From Burkholderia plantarii (GTDB lineage: Bacteria; Pseudomonadota; Gammaproteobacteria; Burkholderiales; Burkholderiaceae), in NCBI RefSeq assembly GCF_001411805.1, contig NZ_CP007213.1, positions 558,001-622,000 of the forward strand: a DNA stretch of 64,000 nucleotides. Reading direction: 5' to 3'. Under the pieces are notes generated by a model. The model was not told the DNA's origin. It saw nothing but the letters and a program-made list of their open reading frames with translations, and ran no database searches. Position 1 is the stretch's first letter. Every line of letters starts with the position of its first letter. The position numbers and the translations under genes were made by a program. Below, one piece after another: positions 15,234 through 24,440 of this stretch.

Positions 15234-16853
15234 GTGCGCGCGAGCGTGTTGTCCGACTGGCTGGCGCAGCGCCTCGTGCGAGACGGCGCGCAGCCGATCT
15301 ACCGTCAGCTGCACCGGCTGCTGCAGCAGGCGATCCTGTCGCGCGAACTGCCGGCCGGCACGCGGGTGCCGTCGTCGCGGCTGCTCGCGGCCGAACTCGG
15401 GATCGCGCGCAATACCGTCACGCAGGTCTACGAGCAACTGGTGCTGGAGGGCTACGTGACCTCGGCCACCGGGCGCGGCACGTTCGTGGCCGACAGTTCG
15501 CCGGACGAGATCGTCGGCGCGGCCGAGCGGGACGAAGCGGGCGGCGGCGCGGGCGGCAAGGGCGGCGGCGCGGGGGCGCGGCGGCCGGGGCGGGCAGGGG
15601 CGGGCGCGGCGGCGGCCGATGTCGCGGCGAACCCGGGCGGTGCGGGCGGTTCGCCGGCACCGCCGCCGGTGCGCTCGGCGGCCGGGGCGCTGTCGGTGCG
15701 CGGCGCGCGGCTGGTGGCCGGCGCGGGCGTGTCGAAGCGCCAGGGCGGCGCGTTCATGCCCGGCGTGCCCGACGTGTCGCGCTTCCCGGCGCGCGTCTGG
15801 ATGCGCCTGCACAACAAGTACTGGCGGCGCCTGCGCCCCGACCTGCTGACCTATGCGCCGGGCGGCGGCCTCGCCTCGCTGCGCGAGGCGCTGGCCGATT
15901 ACCTGCGCACCTCGCGCTCGGTGCGCTGCACGCCCGAACAGATCGTGATCACCACCGGCATCCACCAGTCGATCGATCTGGCGGTGCGGCTGCTGACCGA
16001 TCCCGGCGACGCGATCTGGACCGAGGACCCGTGCTACTGGGGCATGCGCAGCGTGCTGCAGGTGTCGGGGCTGACCACGCGGCCGATCGCCGTCGACGAC
16101 GAGGGCATCGCGCCCGGCGCCGCCGATCTCGCGGCGCCGCCGAAGCTGATGCTCGTCACGCCCTCGCATCAGTATCCGCTCGGCATGGTGATGAGTCTCG
16201 CACGGCGGCGCATGCTGCTCGAATACGCACGCCAGCACGGCGCCTGGATCATCGAGGACGACTACGACAGCGAGTTCCGCTACGGCAGCCGGCCGCTCGC
16301 GTCGCTGCAGGGGCTCGACACGAGCGGGCAGGTGATCTACGTGGGCAGCTTCGGCAAGACGCTGTTCCCGGGGCTGCGCGTCGGCTATCTGGTCGCGCCG
16401 GAGCCGCTCGCCGAGAGCTTCGCCACCGCGAGCGCCGAGCTCTATCGCGAAGGGCAGCTGCTGCAGCAGGCGGTGCTGGCCGAGTTCATCGCCGAAGGCC
16501 ATTTCGTGTCGCATATCCGCAAGATGCGCGCGCTTTACGGGCTGCGCCGCCAGACCCTGCTCGACGTGCTCGCGCGCCGCTACGGCGACGCGCTGCCGGC
16601 GATGGGCGGCGATGCGGGGCTGCATCTCGTGATGCGCCTGCCCGACGGCGCCGATGATCACGCGGTCGCGCGCGCGGCGCTCGAACGCAACATCGTGGTG
16701 CGCGCGCTGTCGGGCTATTACGCCGATGCGTCGCGTGCGGCGCCGGGGCTGCTGCTCGGCTACGCCTGCGTCCACGAGGACGAGATCGGCGCGGCGTTCG
16801 ACACGCTCGCGCAGGCGATTGATGAAGTTGTGTTCGCCCGGCGCGACGGGTGA
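15234..16853 (+). CDS. gabR: GabR-like MocR-family regulator (GntR HTH fused to aminotransferase domain)
   Basis: A 539-residue chimera. The N-terminal GntR winged helix (about 15-85) has AQPIYRQLHRLLQQAILSRE and VPSSRLLAAELGIARNTVTQ. The C-terminal type I aminotransferase-fold domain (about 175-535) has LTYAPGGGLASLREALADYL, the pyridine-binding Asp in IIEDDYDSEFRYG and the PLP lysine in YVGSFGKTLFPGLRVGYL. GabR senses PLP and GABA and activates gabTD. The linker (about 95-150) is unusually long and made almost only of Gly, Ala, Pro and Arg. Translation starts at GTG 15234, with AGGAG six bases upstream. It is divergent from gabT, which supports the GabR call over other MocR proteins. Confidence 0.85.
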   Translation: MRASVLSDWLAQRLVRDGAQPIYRQLHRLLQQAILSRELPAGTRVPSSRLLAAELGIARNTVTQVYEQLVLEGYVTSATGRGTFVADSSPDEIVGAAERDEAGGGAGGKGGGAGARRPGRAGAGAAAADVAANPGGAGGSPAPPPVRSAAGALSVRGARLVAGAGVSKRQGGAFMPGVPDVSRFPARVWMRLHNKYWRRLRPDLLTYAPGGGLASLREALADYLRTSRSVRCTPEQIVITTGIHQSIDLAVRLLTDPGDAIWTEDPCYWGMRSVLQVSGLTTRPIAVDDEGIAPGAADLAAPPKLMLVTPSHQYPLGMVMSLARRRMLLEYARQHGAWIIEDDYDSEFRYGSRPLASLQGLDTSGQVIYVGSFGKTLFPGLRVGYLVAPEPLAESFATASAELYREGQLLQQAVLAEFIAEGHFVSHIRKMRALYGLRRQTLLDVLARRYGDALPAMGGDAGLHLVMRLPDGADDHAVARAALERNIVVRALSGYYADASRAAPGLLLGYACVHEDEIGAAFDTLAQAIDEVVFARRDG

Positions 16854-17362
16854 GCGGATCGCCGTGCCGGTTGCCGGGCGTGTTGCGATGGAATGAACGT
16901 GGCGGCGTGCCCGTTCCGTGCTGAAAACCGGTCCTCCGGTTTCGGAGCGGGACGGCTTCGCGTGCAACGATCCGCCCGTCGCGATGCCGGCGACGATGGA
17001 TGACGCCGCGCAATTCCAATGCGGTTGGCCGTCGTTGCCGGCGTGGCGCCCGGTGTCGACCCGAACCAGGTCAAGCAGGCGGCGCTTGCGTGCCGCTATG
17101 CTTGTGGCACGGTTTGCGGCGCGGCGGATCACGCGCGATCGATCCGCCCCGCACGGCTGCATCGCCATGCATCATCGGTGCCACGGCGGCCTTGCGAAGC
17201 CCGGCGGCGCGCTGCCCGTCTCGCGGTTTTGCCGGCTCGTGCGCCGCTGCGCCTCGCAGCGCGGCACGACGTTTCCGGCTTCGTCATGATCCTGTCGATG
17301 AAACGGCGTATCCGCATCTTGCGATGCATCGGTATCGACGCATGCATTGAATTTGGACTCCT
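16854..17362. other. Intergenic region, no gene seen
   Basis: About 500 bases between gabR and the next small gene. Open frames here overlap one another and lack the codon bias or domains of real genes. I see no terminator with a T-run and no repeat. Confidence 0.4.
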
Positions 17363-17665
17363 ATGGAATTGAAGACGCTCTGGCTCTGCATGGCGCTGGT
17401 GTTTCTGGTGTTCGGCCTGGCCGTCCTGCTGAAACCGCAATGGTTCCTGCCCTGTGCATGGACGCTGTATCCGCATCACATCACCCCGGAGACGATCGCG
17501 CACTTGCAAGGCGAATCCGAGGCCGGGCAGGGCGGCGAAGCGGGCGCGGCCGGGGCTGTCGCATTCGGCACGGGCGACGGCGAGCCGGCCGTGTCGCCGG
17601 TCGCGTCCCCGCTCGCGCCGCGCGAGGGCAGCCGCGCCACGTTGCGAGACCTGGCGGCCCGCTGA
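17363..17665 (+). CDS. Small single-pass membrane protein, hypothetical
   Basis: A 100-residue protein. One N-terminal hydrophobic helix (about residues 5-28: LWLCMALVFLVFGLAVLL) probably anchors it. A short conserved-looking segment LPCAWTLYPHHITPETIAHL follows, then a Gly/Ala/Glu-rich, probably disordered tail. The ATG at 17363 has a GGA-containing leader. I recognise no family. Codon bias is normal for the replicon in the first two thirds. The following YqhA-family gene starts 469 bases downstream, so co-transcription is uncertain. Confidence 0.5.
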   Translation: MELKTLWLCMALVFLVFGLAVLLKPQWFLPCAWTLYPHHITPETIAHLQGESEAGQGGEAGAAGAVAFGTGDGEPAVSPVASPLAPREGSRATLRDLAAR

Positions 17666-18134
17666 CGCGAGTCTCCCGCGCCTCGCGGCACCGGCGGCGG
17701 CTTGGCCCGGCACGCCCATGCCGGCATAGTCGAAGTCGCGCCCACACGCCCCACGCCCCCCGGCCAGCCCGGCGTGCCGGAACGTTCCCGGACCGCGCGG
17801 GCGCCGGTTGAGAGCGGGCCGGGGGCATGTCGCTCCAAATTCATCGACCACGGCGACCTCGCTCGGTATACCCTTCCAGACATCGACCGTCTCCGGGCTG
17901 TCCCCCCGGGGCGGCTTGCGTCTCCCGCGCGCGGCAGCCGTTGCCGTGCTCGATGCGGCGGGGCCGGTGCGGATCGGGGTGGCGGCCCAGGTTTCCGGCT
18001 CGACCGAGGTGGCCCCGCGGGCCAGGGCTCGCGTGCCCGGTTGAATCGCATCGGCGGGCCGGGCTGGCCGCAACGGAAAACGTCGGCGCGCCGACATCGA
18101 CGAAACAACCGGCACGCCGGTATCGAGGAAGATA
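17666..18134. other. Intergenic region, no gene seen
   Basis: A 469-base gap before the YqhA-family gene. Several overlapping frames are open because of high GC, but none has a start with a ribosome site or a known motif. Confidence 0.4.
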
Positions 18135-18680
18135 ATGCGACCAACGGAAAAAACAGAAGGGCATGCGTCGAATGTCGTCGAGAGGCTGTTCGAACACGGT
18201 CTGTTCGCGAGCCGCTGGGTGCTGGCACCGATCTACGCGGGCCTGGCGCTCGGGATGGTCATGTTGCTGATCAAGTTTTGCCAGGAGTTCTGGCATCTGG
18301 CCACGACGCTGCTCGGCAGTGAAGTCGAAGACGTCATCCTGGGGGTGCTGTCGCTCGTCGACCTCTCGCTGATGGCCAACCTGCTGCTCATGATCATATT
18401 CGGCGGTTATCAGAGTTTCGTGTCCCGGCTGAAGCTCGGTGGTCATGAGGACACGCCGGAATGGATCGGCCATGTCGGATTCACCGACATCAAGCTGAAA
18501 CTGATGGCGTCGATCGTGGCGATATCGGCGATCGAGGTGCTGCGGGGATTCCTGTCGCTCGACAAGGTCGGGCTGACGACGATCGTCTGGGGGATCGCTG
18601 TGCATATGACTTTCGTGTTGTCCGCGGTCCTGCTCGCGGGGATGGACTGGATCACCGCCAAGACCCGCGCGATCAAGTGA
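18135..18680 (+). CDS. UPF0114 / YqhA family inner-membrane protein
   Basis: A 181-residue polytopic membrane protein clearly matching E. coli YqhA (UPF0114). Shared segments are LFASRWVLAPIYAGLALGMV, a second helix, ILGVLSLVDLSLMANLLLMI, GGYQSFVSRL, KLKLMASIVAISAIEVLRGF and HMTFVLSAVLLAGMD. Three to four membrane helices are predicted. The biochemical function of the family is not established as far as I know. A short hydrophilic N-terminal extension (MRPTEKTEGHASN) precedes the conserved part. It stands alone, convergent with the receiver/KaiC-like pair. Confidence 0.88.
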   Translation: MRPTEKTEGHASNVVERLFEHGLFASRWVLAPIYAGLALGMVMLLIKFCQEFWHLATTLLGSEVEDVILGVLSLVDLSLMANLLLMIIFGGYQSFVSRLKLGGHEDTPEWIGHVGFTDIKLKLMASIVAISAIEVLRGFLSLDKVGLTTIVWGIAVHMTFVLSAVLLAGMDWITAKTRAIK

Positions 18681-18974
18681 GTCGGACGATTCATGCGCGC
18701 CGCGCGCTCGACGGGACCGTGTCGACGGCGGCCGCGCAGCAGCCGCGTCGCGGACCGGGCCGCGCTGCCGGCGGCGGCAGGCAGCCGTGAAGACAGCGCC
18801 GCAGCGGCGACGGCCTTCCGCCATCACGCGCGGGGCCGCCGGCTTCGCGCGGCGATGCCCTGGCCATGCCGGCCTTGCGACGCGAGCGGGCATGCGCCGC
18901 CTCGCAGCGTGCCGACGCGGGCCGCGGCGTCACACCCGTGCCTTACGCCCGGCGTGGAAACGGCGCGCGAATCG

Positions 18975-19337
18975 TCATGACGATTTCCCTTCCAGCAGGT
19001 CTCCTATCATCTTGAGAAGTCGATCAAAAGCGAGCGGCTTGCGTGCGTAGGCGATCAGCGAATTCGGCTGCGGCGGGATATCGTCGCGCGAACTGCAGAG
19101 GATGATCGGTACGTCGCGCCATGCCGGTTCGGCCGCCAGGGCGGCGCACACGTCCGCTCCCGACATCTCCGGCATCATGAAGTCGGTCACGACCAGATCC
19201 GGCCGTTGCGCCCTGATTGCCTCGAGCGCCGCCACGCCGTTGGGCGCCGTGAGTACGCGATAGCCGGCCTGCGTCAAGAGCAGGCGCCACACCACCAGCA
19301 CATCGAATTCGTCGTCTACAAGCAGGATTGTTTTCAT
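18975..19337 (-). CDS. Single-domain response regulator (CheY-like receiver)
   Basis: A 120-residue stand-alone receiver. The acidic pocket is DDE at 8-10, the phospho-acceptor is D52 in VVTDFMMPEMSG, the conserved Ser/Thr region is IILCSSRDD and the Lys is in ARKPLAF. There is no output domain, so it probably acts by protein contact. It lies 34 bases downstream of the KaiC-like ATPase gene on the same strand. That arrangement is common for bacterial KaiC-like proteins paired with receivers or histidine kinases. Its likely partner is therefore the KaiC-like protein or an unlinked kinase. Confidence 0.88.
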   Translation of the reverse strand: MKTILLVDDEFDVLVVWRLLLTQAGYRVLTAPNGVAALEAIRAQRPDLVVTDFMMPEMSGADVCAALAAEPAWRDVPIILCSSRDDIPPQPNSLIAYARKPLAFDRLLKMIGDLLEGKSS

Positions 19338-19371
19338 CTGTCGCTAGTGTCCGTTCCATGGCGATTCGGGC

Positions 19372-20889
19372 TCATCGCCCCTTCGCGGGGAATACGCCAG
19401 GCGTGGGGAAGAGCGTTGGTCCGTCCGCGATGCCCAGACCTTCCGGTGTGATGGCAAGCTCGCGCACCGAAGTGTCGTGGGCGCTCTCGCGCTGCTTGAC
19501 CACCGATAACGTGCGTCGCAACTGGCCGTCGCTGTCGGCGTAGTGCAGCACGATCAGGTTCTCGGCCAGCGCGCAGAGCCGATCGCTCCTGCCGTTCGAC
19601 GGTTCCGGATAGAGCGGCAGTTCCTCGATCACCAGCATGGTGACGCCGGCGTCGCGTAATGCATGGGTGAACGCGTTCAGGAACAGGCCGAAGCGTGCCG
19701 GGCGCAGCGCGGAATCGCGAAACCCCTCCATGCCGTCGATCACGAGCCGGGAGGCGCCGAGCCGCTGGATCAGCGCGAGCGTGTTGGCGGCCAGTTCGTC
19801 CACCTCGAGCTCGACGGCCGGCTGCCACTGCATCGACAGGCGCCCGTCGGCGAATGCCTCGCGCAGCCGGATGCCGACCGTCTCGGCCTTGCCGATCAGC
19901 CGCTGCGGCGATTCGTAGAAGCCGAGGTAGACCACCTTCTCGTCGCGCGCGACGCCGGCCTTCAGGAACTGCAGCGCGAGCAGCGTCTTGCCGACCCCGG
20001 ACGGCCCCATCACCGTGGTGACGGATCCACGCACGAAGCCGCCGCCGAGCAGGTGGTCGAGATGCGGCAGGCCGGTATCGAGCCGCTGGTGCAGGTCGCG
20101 CTCGTCCTCGAGGTTCGCGAAGCGCGCCTCGAGACGCGGGTACATCGCGTGGCCGCCCGAGGTGATCCGGAAGAAGTGGCGGCCCAGCAGGTGGTTGCGC
20201 GCGCGCATCTTGTGGACCTCGATCTCGCGCGCGCGGCGCATGCCGCCGTCGGTATAGCGGTTCAGCTCGATCAGGCCGTCCACCAGCGTGTGCTCGGGAT
20301 GCGGCTCGTTGCCCGACAGCGGCGCGAGCAGCAGCGTGGTGCAGCCCATCGCGGCCACCAGCGCGTTCAGCTCGTGGATGAACTTCGACAGCGACAGCTC
20401 GGTTTCGCTGAATTCGCGCGCGCTGCGAAAGCCGTCCACGATCAGCAGGCCGGGCCGGTAGTTCGCGAGGCTCGCCGCGATCAGCCTCAGGAAGCCGTCG
20501 AGGCCGTCCTGCATCAGTTCGTGATAACCCGACACGAACATCATCTTCTGCGCGACGGCGGCCGGATCGAAGAAATCGAGCGCGCGCAGGTGGCCGAGCA
20601 GCTTGTCGTGCGACTCGGCGATCAGCGTCATGTAGAGCACGCGGTCGCCCTGGCGCACGCGATGGAAGCCGATCTGGCTCGACAGGATGGTCTTGCCCGC
20701 GCTGGCCATCCCCTCGATCAGATAAAGGCCGCCACGCACGAAGCCGCCGCCGAGGATCTCGTCGAAGCCCGGCACGCCCGTCTCCACGTTTTCCAATGGC
20801 TCGATGTCGGGGGATGCCGATCCGTCATCGGACGGCGCGGAATCCGGACTTCGATGCGGGGGGCGGTGTCTCGAGTCGTCTAATGTCAT
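19372..20889 (-). CDS. KaiC-like double RecA-fold ATPase
   Basis: A 505-residue cytosolic protein with two KaiC/RadA-type ATPase domains in tandem. Domain 1 has P-loop GMASAGKT (60-67) and Walker B region LLIVDGF (about 148-154). Domain 2 has P-loop GPSGVGKT (295-302) and a similar Walker B (RLVIDGMEGF). Each domain starts with the family's 'TG.p..D..LGGGF.RG' sequence. Acidic residues follow the second strand in both (TLIAESHDK, GFYESPQR), where KaiC has its catalytic glutamates. The adjacent KaiC Ser/Thr phosphorylation sites are not obvious. There is no kaiA or kaiB here, so a circadian role cannot be claimed. It is more likely a signalling ATPase acting with the receiver encoded just downstream. 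Confidence 0.88.
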   Translation of the reverse strand: MTLDDSRHRPPHRSPDSAPSDDGSASPDIEPLENVETGVPGFDEILGGGFVRGGLYLIEGMASAGKTILSSQIGFHRVRQGDRVLYMTLIAESHDKLLGHLRALDFFDPAAVAQKMMFVSGYHELMQDGLDGFLRLIAASLANYRPGLLIVDGFRSAREFSETELSLSKFIHELNALVAAMGCTTLLLAPLSGNEPHPEHTLVDGLIELNRYTDGGMRRAREIEVHKMRARNHLLGRHFFRITSGGHAMYPRLEARFANLEDERDLHQRLDTGLPHLDHLLGGGFVRGSVTTVMGPSGVGKTLLALQFLKAGVARDEKVVYLGFYESPQRLIGKAETVGIRLREAFADGRLSMQWQPAVELEVDELAANTLALIQRLGASRLVIDGMEGFRDSALRPARFGLFLNAFTHALRDAGVTMLVIEELPLYPEPSNGRSDRLCALAENLIVLHYADSDGQLRRTLSVVKQRESAHDTSVRELAITPEGLGIADGPTLFPTPGVFPAKGR

Positions 20890-22146
20890 GTGCAGTCACC
20901 TGTTTGCGCGAGGGCTTCAGGATGCGAACGCAAGCGCGGGCGGCGTGCCGTTCGCTCGGGTTTCTGTAAAAACTACAGGCCGATCGCATCTTCGGGCCGC
21001 GAAGATGCTCCAGACAGCCGGTTCTCCAGTCCTGCTCGAAGTGCGCAAGAAACGGGCCGCGGACGGCACGCGGCTGCCGCAAGTTCGTTGTGACCGTGCG
21101 GGATCCGGGGTGCATGGGCTCGCGCTTGCCGGCACGGCAACTCGCGAGCCGTGCGCATTTCCGCCGGTCTCGCCCGGGCAGTGGAGCGGCGTCGAAGCCG
21201 AAATCGGGCGCGTCGATGATTCGTCTGCGCTTGGTGCGTCGGCCGCTGGCCGGTGGGCTCAAGCGGTTTGCGACCTCCAGGTCAGACTTCGTGCCGAGGG
21301 GGTGCAGCGGGCTCGAGCCGGCCGAGTTCGAGCGGGAGGTCGCGCTTCATGCTCGACACGACCGCGCACTGCCACCTGCCAAAGCATTGGCCCGAAGCCG
21401 TCGCGCAGCGATTCGCGTGGTGCCATGTCGGAGGTGGGGGCGGGTCCGCGATCTCTTCTGGCGGACCCGAATGCGGCGCGGCAGCCTCCACGCAGCGCGC
21501 GCCACAATCCCGCGGTGCCGTTCGACGCCGCCGAGGTGAGGCCCATGAGCCGATGCGCGAGGCCGCGCGGGATCGGGGAAACGACGCTCCCGACACACTG
21601 TTCGCCGCACACGCCGCCGCGCCGGATATGACGCCGGCGACCAACAACGAGCGCGGCTTTGCCGATTACCGGCGCATCGAGATCGAAAAGCGGATGAGGG
21701 ATTGAGGCAACGGAGCGGCATGGAACACATCGCGGCGAAGGCGAACTGCGGGGTCATGCAACCGGCAACGTACCGACGGTCCTGTGTCGAGTTCGCGGTG
21801 CGGGGGCCATGCCGGTTCGACGTCGGGCGCGTTGTCATTGCATCGAGTCGACCGGATTGAAACGGTCGATGGATGGTGGTCACGAGCGCGCGACCTGCCC
21901 GAGTTTCGTACCGTTTCGCTACCGTGTGCGTGCCGGCGAGCGTGTTCGCCGCTGCGCGTCGACTGTCCGGCATTTGCCGTGGCGGCCTGCGAACCTGGCG
22001 CGGGCCATTGCCCCGTCGCGCGCGAGACCGGTGCCACCCGTGTCACCACCAACCGACGATGCCCCGGTCTGCCCGCCCACGCAAGATCGGGCACCTGTCG
22101 CTGCGTTTCACGTCCACGCCGCACATCCGAGCTTCACATCCGAGTT
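20890..22146. other. 1.26-kb intergenic region with hairpin and lux-box-like dyad
   Basis: No convincing gene. One rightward frame (ATG about 21349 to 21705) has plausible start context but no recognisable motif and weak codon bias. The region holds a CTGTA/TACAG dyad (20964-20978) and a perfect 9-bp hairpin (GCATCTTCG 20986-20994, CGAAGATGC 21000-21008), both in the leader of the KaiC-like gene. The rest is featureless. Confidence 0.5.
20964..20978. promoter_or_regulatory. CTGTA-N5-TACAG dyad upstream of the KaiC-like gene
   Basis: CTGTA (20964-20968) and TACAG (20974-20978) form a perfect dyad about 75 bases before the KaiC-like start. It resembles a lux/cep box, but the spacer is five instead of six bases, so LuxR binding is only a possibility. 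Confidence 0.3.
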
Positions 22147-22983
22147 TCACATCCGGATCAACACCGCCCCCGCCACCACCATCACGCAGGCCGCGAGCCG
22201 CCGCGCCGTCGGTCGCTCGCGCATCGCGAACCAGCCGATGCCGATCGCGAAGATCGAACTCGTCTCGCGCAGCGCCGACACGGTGGCCACCGGCAGGTGC
22301 CGATACGCGAGCGTGACGATCGCATAGGCGCCGAGCGCGCAGGTGCCGGCGCCCACCCCGCGCCAGAGCGCGGCGCGCGAGGCCAGCAGCGGCCGCGGGC
22401 CGCCGCGCAGCGCGCAGACGAGCGCGAACTGCGGCAGGTTCCAGAGCAGATAGACCCAGCAGATATACGACAGCGAGTTGCCGGCAAGCCGCACGCCGAT
22501 GCCGTCCACCACCGAGTACGCGGCGATGAACACGCCGGTGAGCACCGCGTAGGGCACGCTCTCGCCGGACAGCCGCAGGCCGCGCCGCAGCGCGAGCGAC
22601 ATGATGCCGAGCGAGACCAGTGCGATGCCGGCGAGGCCCCAGGCCGACGGCCGCTCGCCGAGCGCGGGCAGCGCCAGCAGCGCGACCAGCAGCGGTGAGC
22701 TGCCGCGCGCGATCGGATAGATCTGGCTGAATTCGCCGCTGCGGTAGGCGCGCAGCAGCGCGAGGCAATAGCCGAGTTCGAGCAGCGCCGACGCGGCGAT
22801 GTAAGGCCACGCGCCGGGCGCCGGTGGGGGCAGCCACAGCGCGCCGGCCGCGCCCGCCGCCAGATACGGAATCGCCATGGTGCCGAGCTGGACCACGCGA
22901 TCCTCGCTGACATGCAGGAACGCGTTCCAGACCGCGTGCAGCAGCGCGGAGAACAACACGAGGGCGACGAGCAGATGATCCAT
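22147..22983 (-). CDS. EamA/DMT-superfamily membrane transporter
   Basis: A 278-residue inner-membrane protein with about ten hydrophobic helices arranged as two EamA repeats. The N-terminal half starts MDHLLVALVLFSALLHAVWN. The characteristic segment SQIYPIARGSSPLLVALLAL marks the end of repeat 1, and VATVSALRETSSIFAIGIGW that of repeat 2. Such proteins export or import small metabolites such as amino acids; the substrate is not predictable. The ATG at 22983 fits the alignment start; the longer frame upstream is not needed. It is divergent from selD. Confidence 0.85.
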   Translation of the reverse strand: MDHLLVALVLFSALLHAVWNAFLHVSEDRVVQLGTMAIPYLAAGAAGALWLPPPAPGAWPYIAASALLELGYCLALLRAYRSGEFSQIYPIARGSSPLLVALLALPALGERPSAWGLAGIALVSLGIMSLALRRGLRLSGESVPYAVLTGVFIAAYSVVDGIGVRLAGNSLSYICWVYLLWNLPQFALVCALRGGPRPLLASRAALWRGVGAGTCALGAYAIVTLAYRHLPVATVSALRETSSIFAIGIGWFAMRERPTARRLAACVMVVAGAVLIRM

Positions 22984-23251
22984 GGCGGTGAGGGCGGCGC
23001 AAGGCGCGCACGACGATGAGCGGCGAAACCAGGCCCGGGGAGCGCCGACGCGCCGCTCGATGCCGACCGGACGGAAGCAGCGAACCGGAAAACGCGGGAT
23101 GAGGCAACGAGAGGCAAAATGCGGCAATACGTGGATTATGCCGGCGCCGGGCCGGTTTCGCCAAGCACCGATTGCGGATGCAAGGCGCGCGGACAGGCGC
23201 GTTCGCGGCGGATTGCCGATAATAGGCGCTTCGCCAACCAGGATCGCCGTC

Positions 23252-24310
23252 ATGAATTCCACCCCGCAATCGAATCCGCCGCGTCTGACCAGCCTCTCGC
23301 ATGGCGGCGGCTGCGGCTGCAAGATCGCGCCGGGCGTGCTCGCCGAGCTGCTCAAGCGCAACGCGCCGCCCGCGCTGTTCCCCGACCTGCTGGTCGGCAC
23401 CGAAACCTCCGACGACGCGGCGGTCTACCGGCTCAACGACGAACAGGCGATCGTCGCGACCACCGATTTCTTCATGCCGATCGTCGACGATCCCTACGAC
23501 TTCGGCCGGATCGCCGCCACCAACGCCCTGTCCGACGTCTACGCGATGGGCGGCAAGCCGATCCTCGCGCTCGCGCTGGTCGGCATGCCGATCAACGTGC
23601 TGCCGCACGAGACGATCGCCGCCGTGCTCAAGGGCGGCGAAGCGGTCTGCGCGGAAGCGGGGATTCCCGTGGCGGGCGGCCATTCGATCGACTCGGTCGA
23701 GCCGATCTACGGGCTCGCGGCGCTCGGCATCGTCCATCCGTCGCGCGTCAAGCGCAACGCCGGCGCGCGCGCGGGCGACCTGCTGGTGCTCGGCAAGCCG
23801 CTCGGTGTCGGCGTGTTGTCGGCGGCGCTGAAGAAGGGCCAGCTCGACGCTGCCGGCTATGCCGCGATGATCGCCGCGACCACCCGGCTCAACCGGCCCG
23901 GCACCGAGCTGGCCGCGCTGCCGGGCGTCCACGCGATGACCGACGTGACGGGCTTCGGCCTGCTCGGGCACGGGCTCGAGGTGGCGCGCGGCGCGGGGCT
24001 CACGGCGCGCGTGCGCTATGCGGCGCTGCCGTGGCTCGCCGGGGTCGAGGCGTTCGCCGCGGGCGGCGTGGTGACGGGCGCCTCGGGGCGCAACTGGGCC
24101 GCCTATGGCGCCGACGTGCGGCTCGGCGACGGCCTGCCCGCCACCGCGCAGGCGCTGCTGACCGATCCGCAGACCTCGGGCGGCCTGCTGGTGGCCTGCG
24201 CGCCCGACACGGTCGACGCGGTGCTGGCCTGCTTCCACGCGGACGGTTTCGCGCAGGCCGCCGTGATCGGTGAACTGGTGGACGGCCCGGCCCGGATCGA
24301 GGTCGCCTGA
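23252..24310 (+). CDS. selD: Selenophosphate synthetase
   Basis: A 352-residue enzyme (E. coli SelD is 347) that makes selenophosphate from selenide and ATP for selenocysteine and 2-selenouridine. The flexible N-terminal catalytic loop LSHGGGCGCKIAPG has Cys21/Cys23 and the essential Lys24, so this is the cysteine form. DDAAVYRLNDEQAIVATTDFF carries the Mg/ATP-binding aspartates. NALSDVYAMGGKP, AGGHSIDSVEP and VTGFGLLGHGLEVARG complete the AIRS-type fold. The ATG at 23252 follows an AGGA. The gene ends in a strong terminator (24361-24386). selA, selB and selU are not in this window. Confidence 0.95.
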   Translation: MNSTPQSNPPRLTSLSHGGGCGCKIAPGVLAELLKRNAPPALFPDLLVGTETSDDAAVYRLNDEQAIVATTDFFMPIVDDPYDFGRIAATNALSDVYAMGGKPILALALVGMPINVLPHETIAAVLKGGEAVCAEAGIPVAGGHSIDSVEPIYGLAALGIVHPSRVKRNAGARAGDLLVLGKPLGVGVLSAALKKGQLDAAGYAAMIAATTRLNRPGTELAALPGVHAMTDVTGFGLLGHGLEVARGAGLTARVRYAALPWLAGVEAFAAGGVVTGASGRNWAAYGADVRLGDGLPATAQALLTDPQTSGGLLVACAPDTVDAVLACFHADGFAQAAVIGELVDGPARIEVA

Positions 24311-24360
24311 CGGTGTCGCCCGTGGTGGCGGGCACCGCCGCGGGCATCATGAAGTTCGCT

Positions 24361-24386
24361 CGGGAACCCCGTCGGGTTCCCGTTTT
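24361..24386 (+). terminator. Rho-independent terminator after selD
   Basis: CGGGAACC (24361-24368) pairs with GGTTCCCG (24375-24382), followed by TTTT (24383-24386). It insulates selD from the dmeRF operon. Confidence 0.85.
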
Positions 24387-24409
24387 CACAACGGGGTTTT
24401 GCTGAAAGG

Positions 24410-24428
24410 TATACCCCCCTATGGTATA
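24410..24428. promoter_or_regulatory. DmeR/RcnR-type operator
   Basis: TATACC (24410-24415) and GGTATA (24423-24428) form an inverted repeat carrying a run of six C. This matches the A/T-flanked G/C-tract sites of RcnR/CsoR-family repressors. It lies 13 bases before dmeR, so autoregulation of dmeRF by Ni/Co is expected. Confidence 0.75.
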
Positions 24429-24440
24429 TTCACACCCAAC

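Noticed and set aside
20986..21008. Hairpin GCATCTTCG/CGAAGATGC considered as a terminator or riboswitch
   Set aside because: Perfect stem but no T-run and no surrounding structure that I can match to a known riboswitch; noted only as part of the leader.
21349..21705. Possible small gene in the region upstream of the KaiC-like gene
   Set aside because: No recognisable family, weak codon bias and low-complexity stretches; not enough support to annotate.
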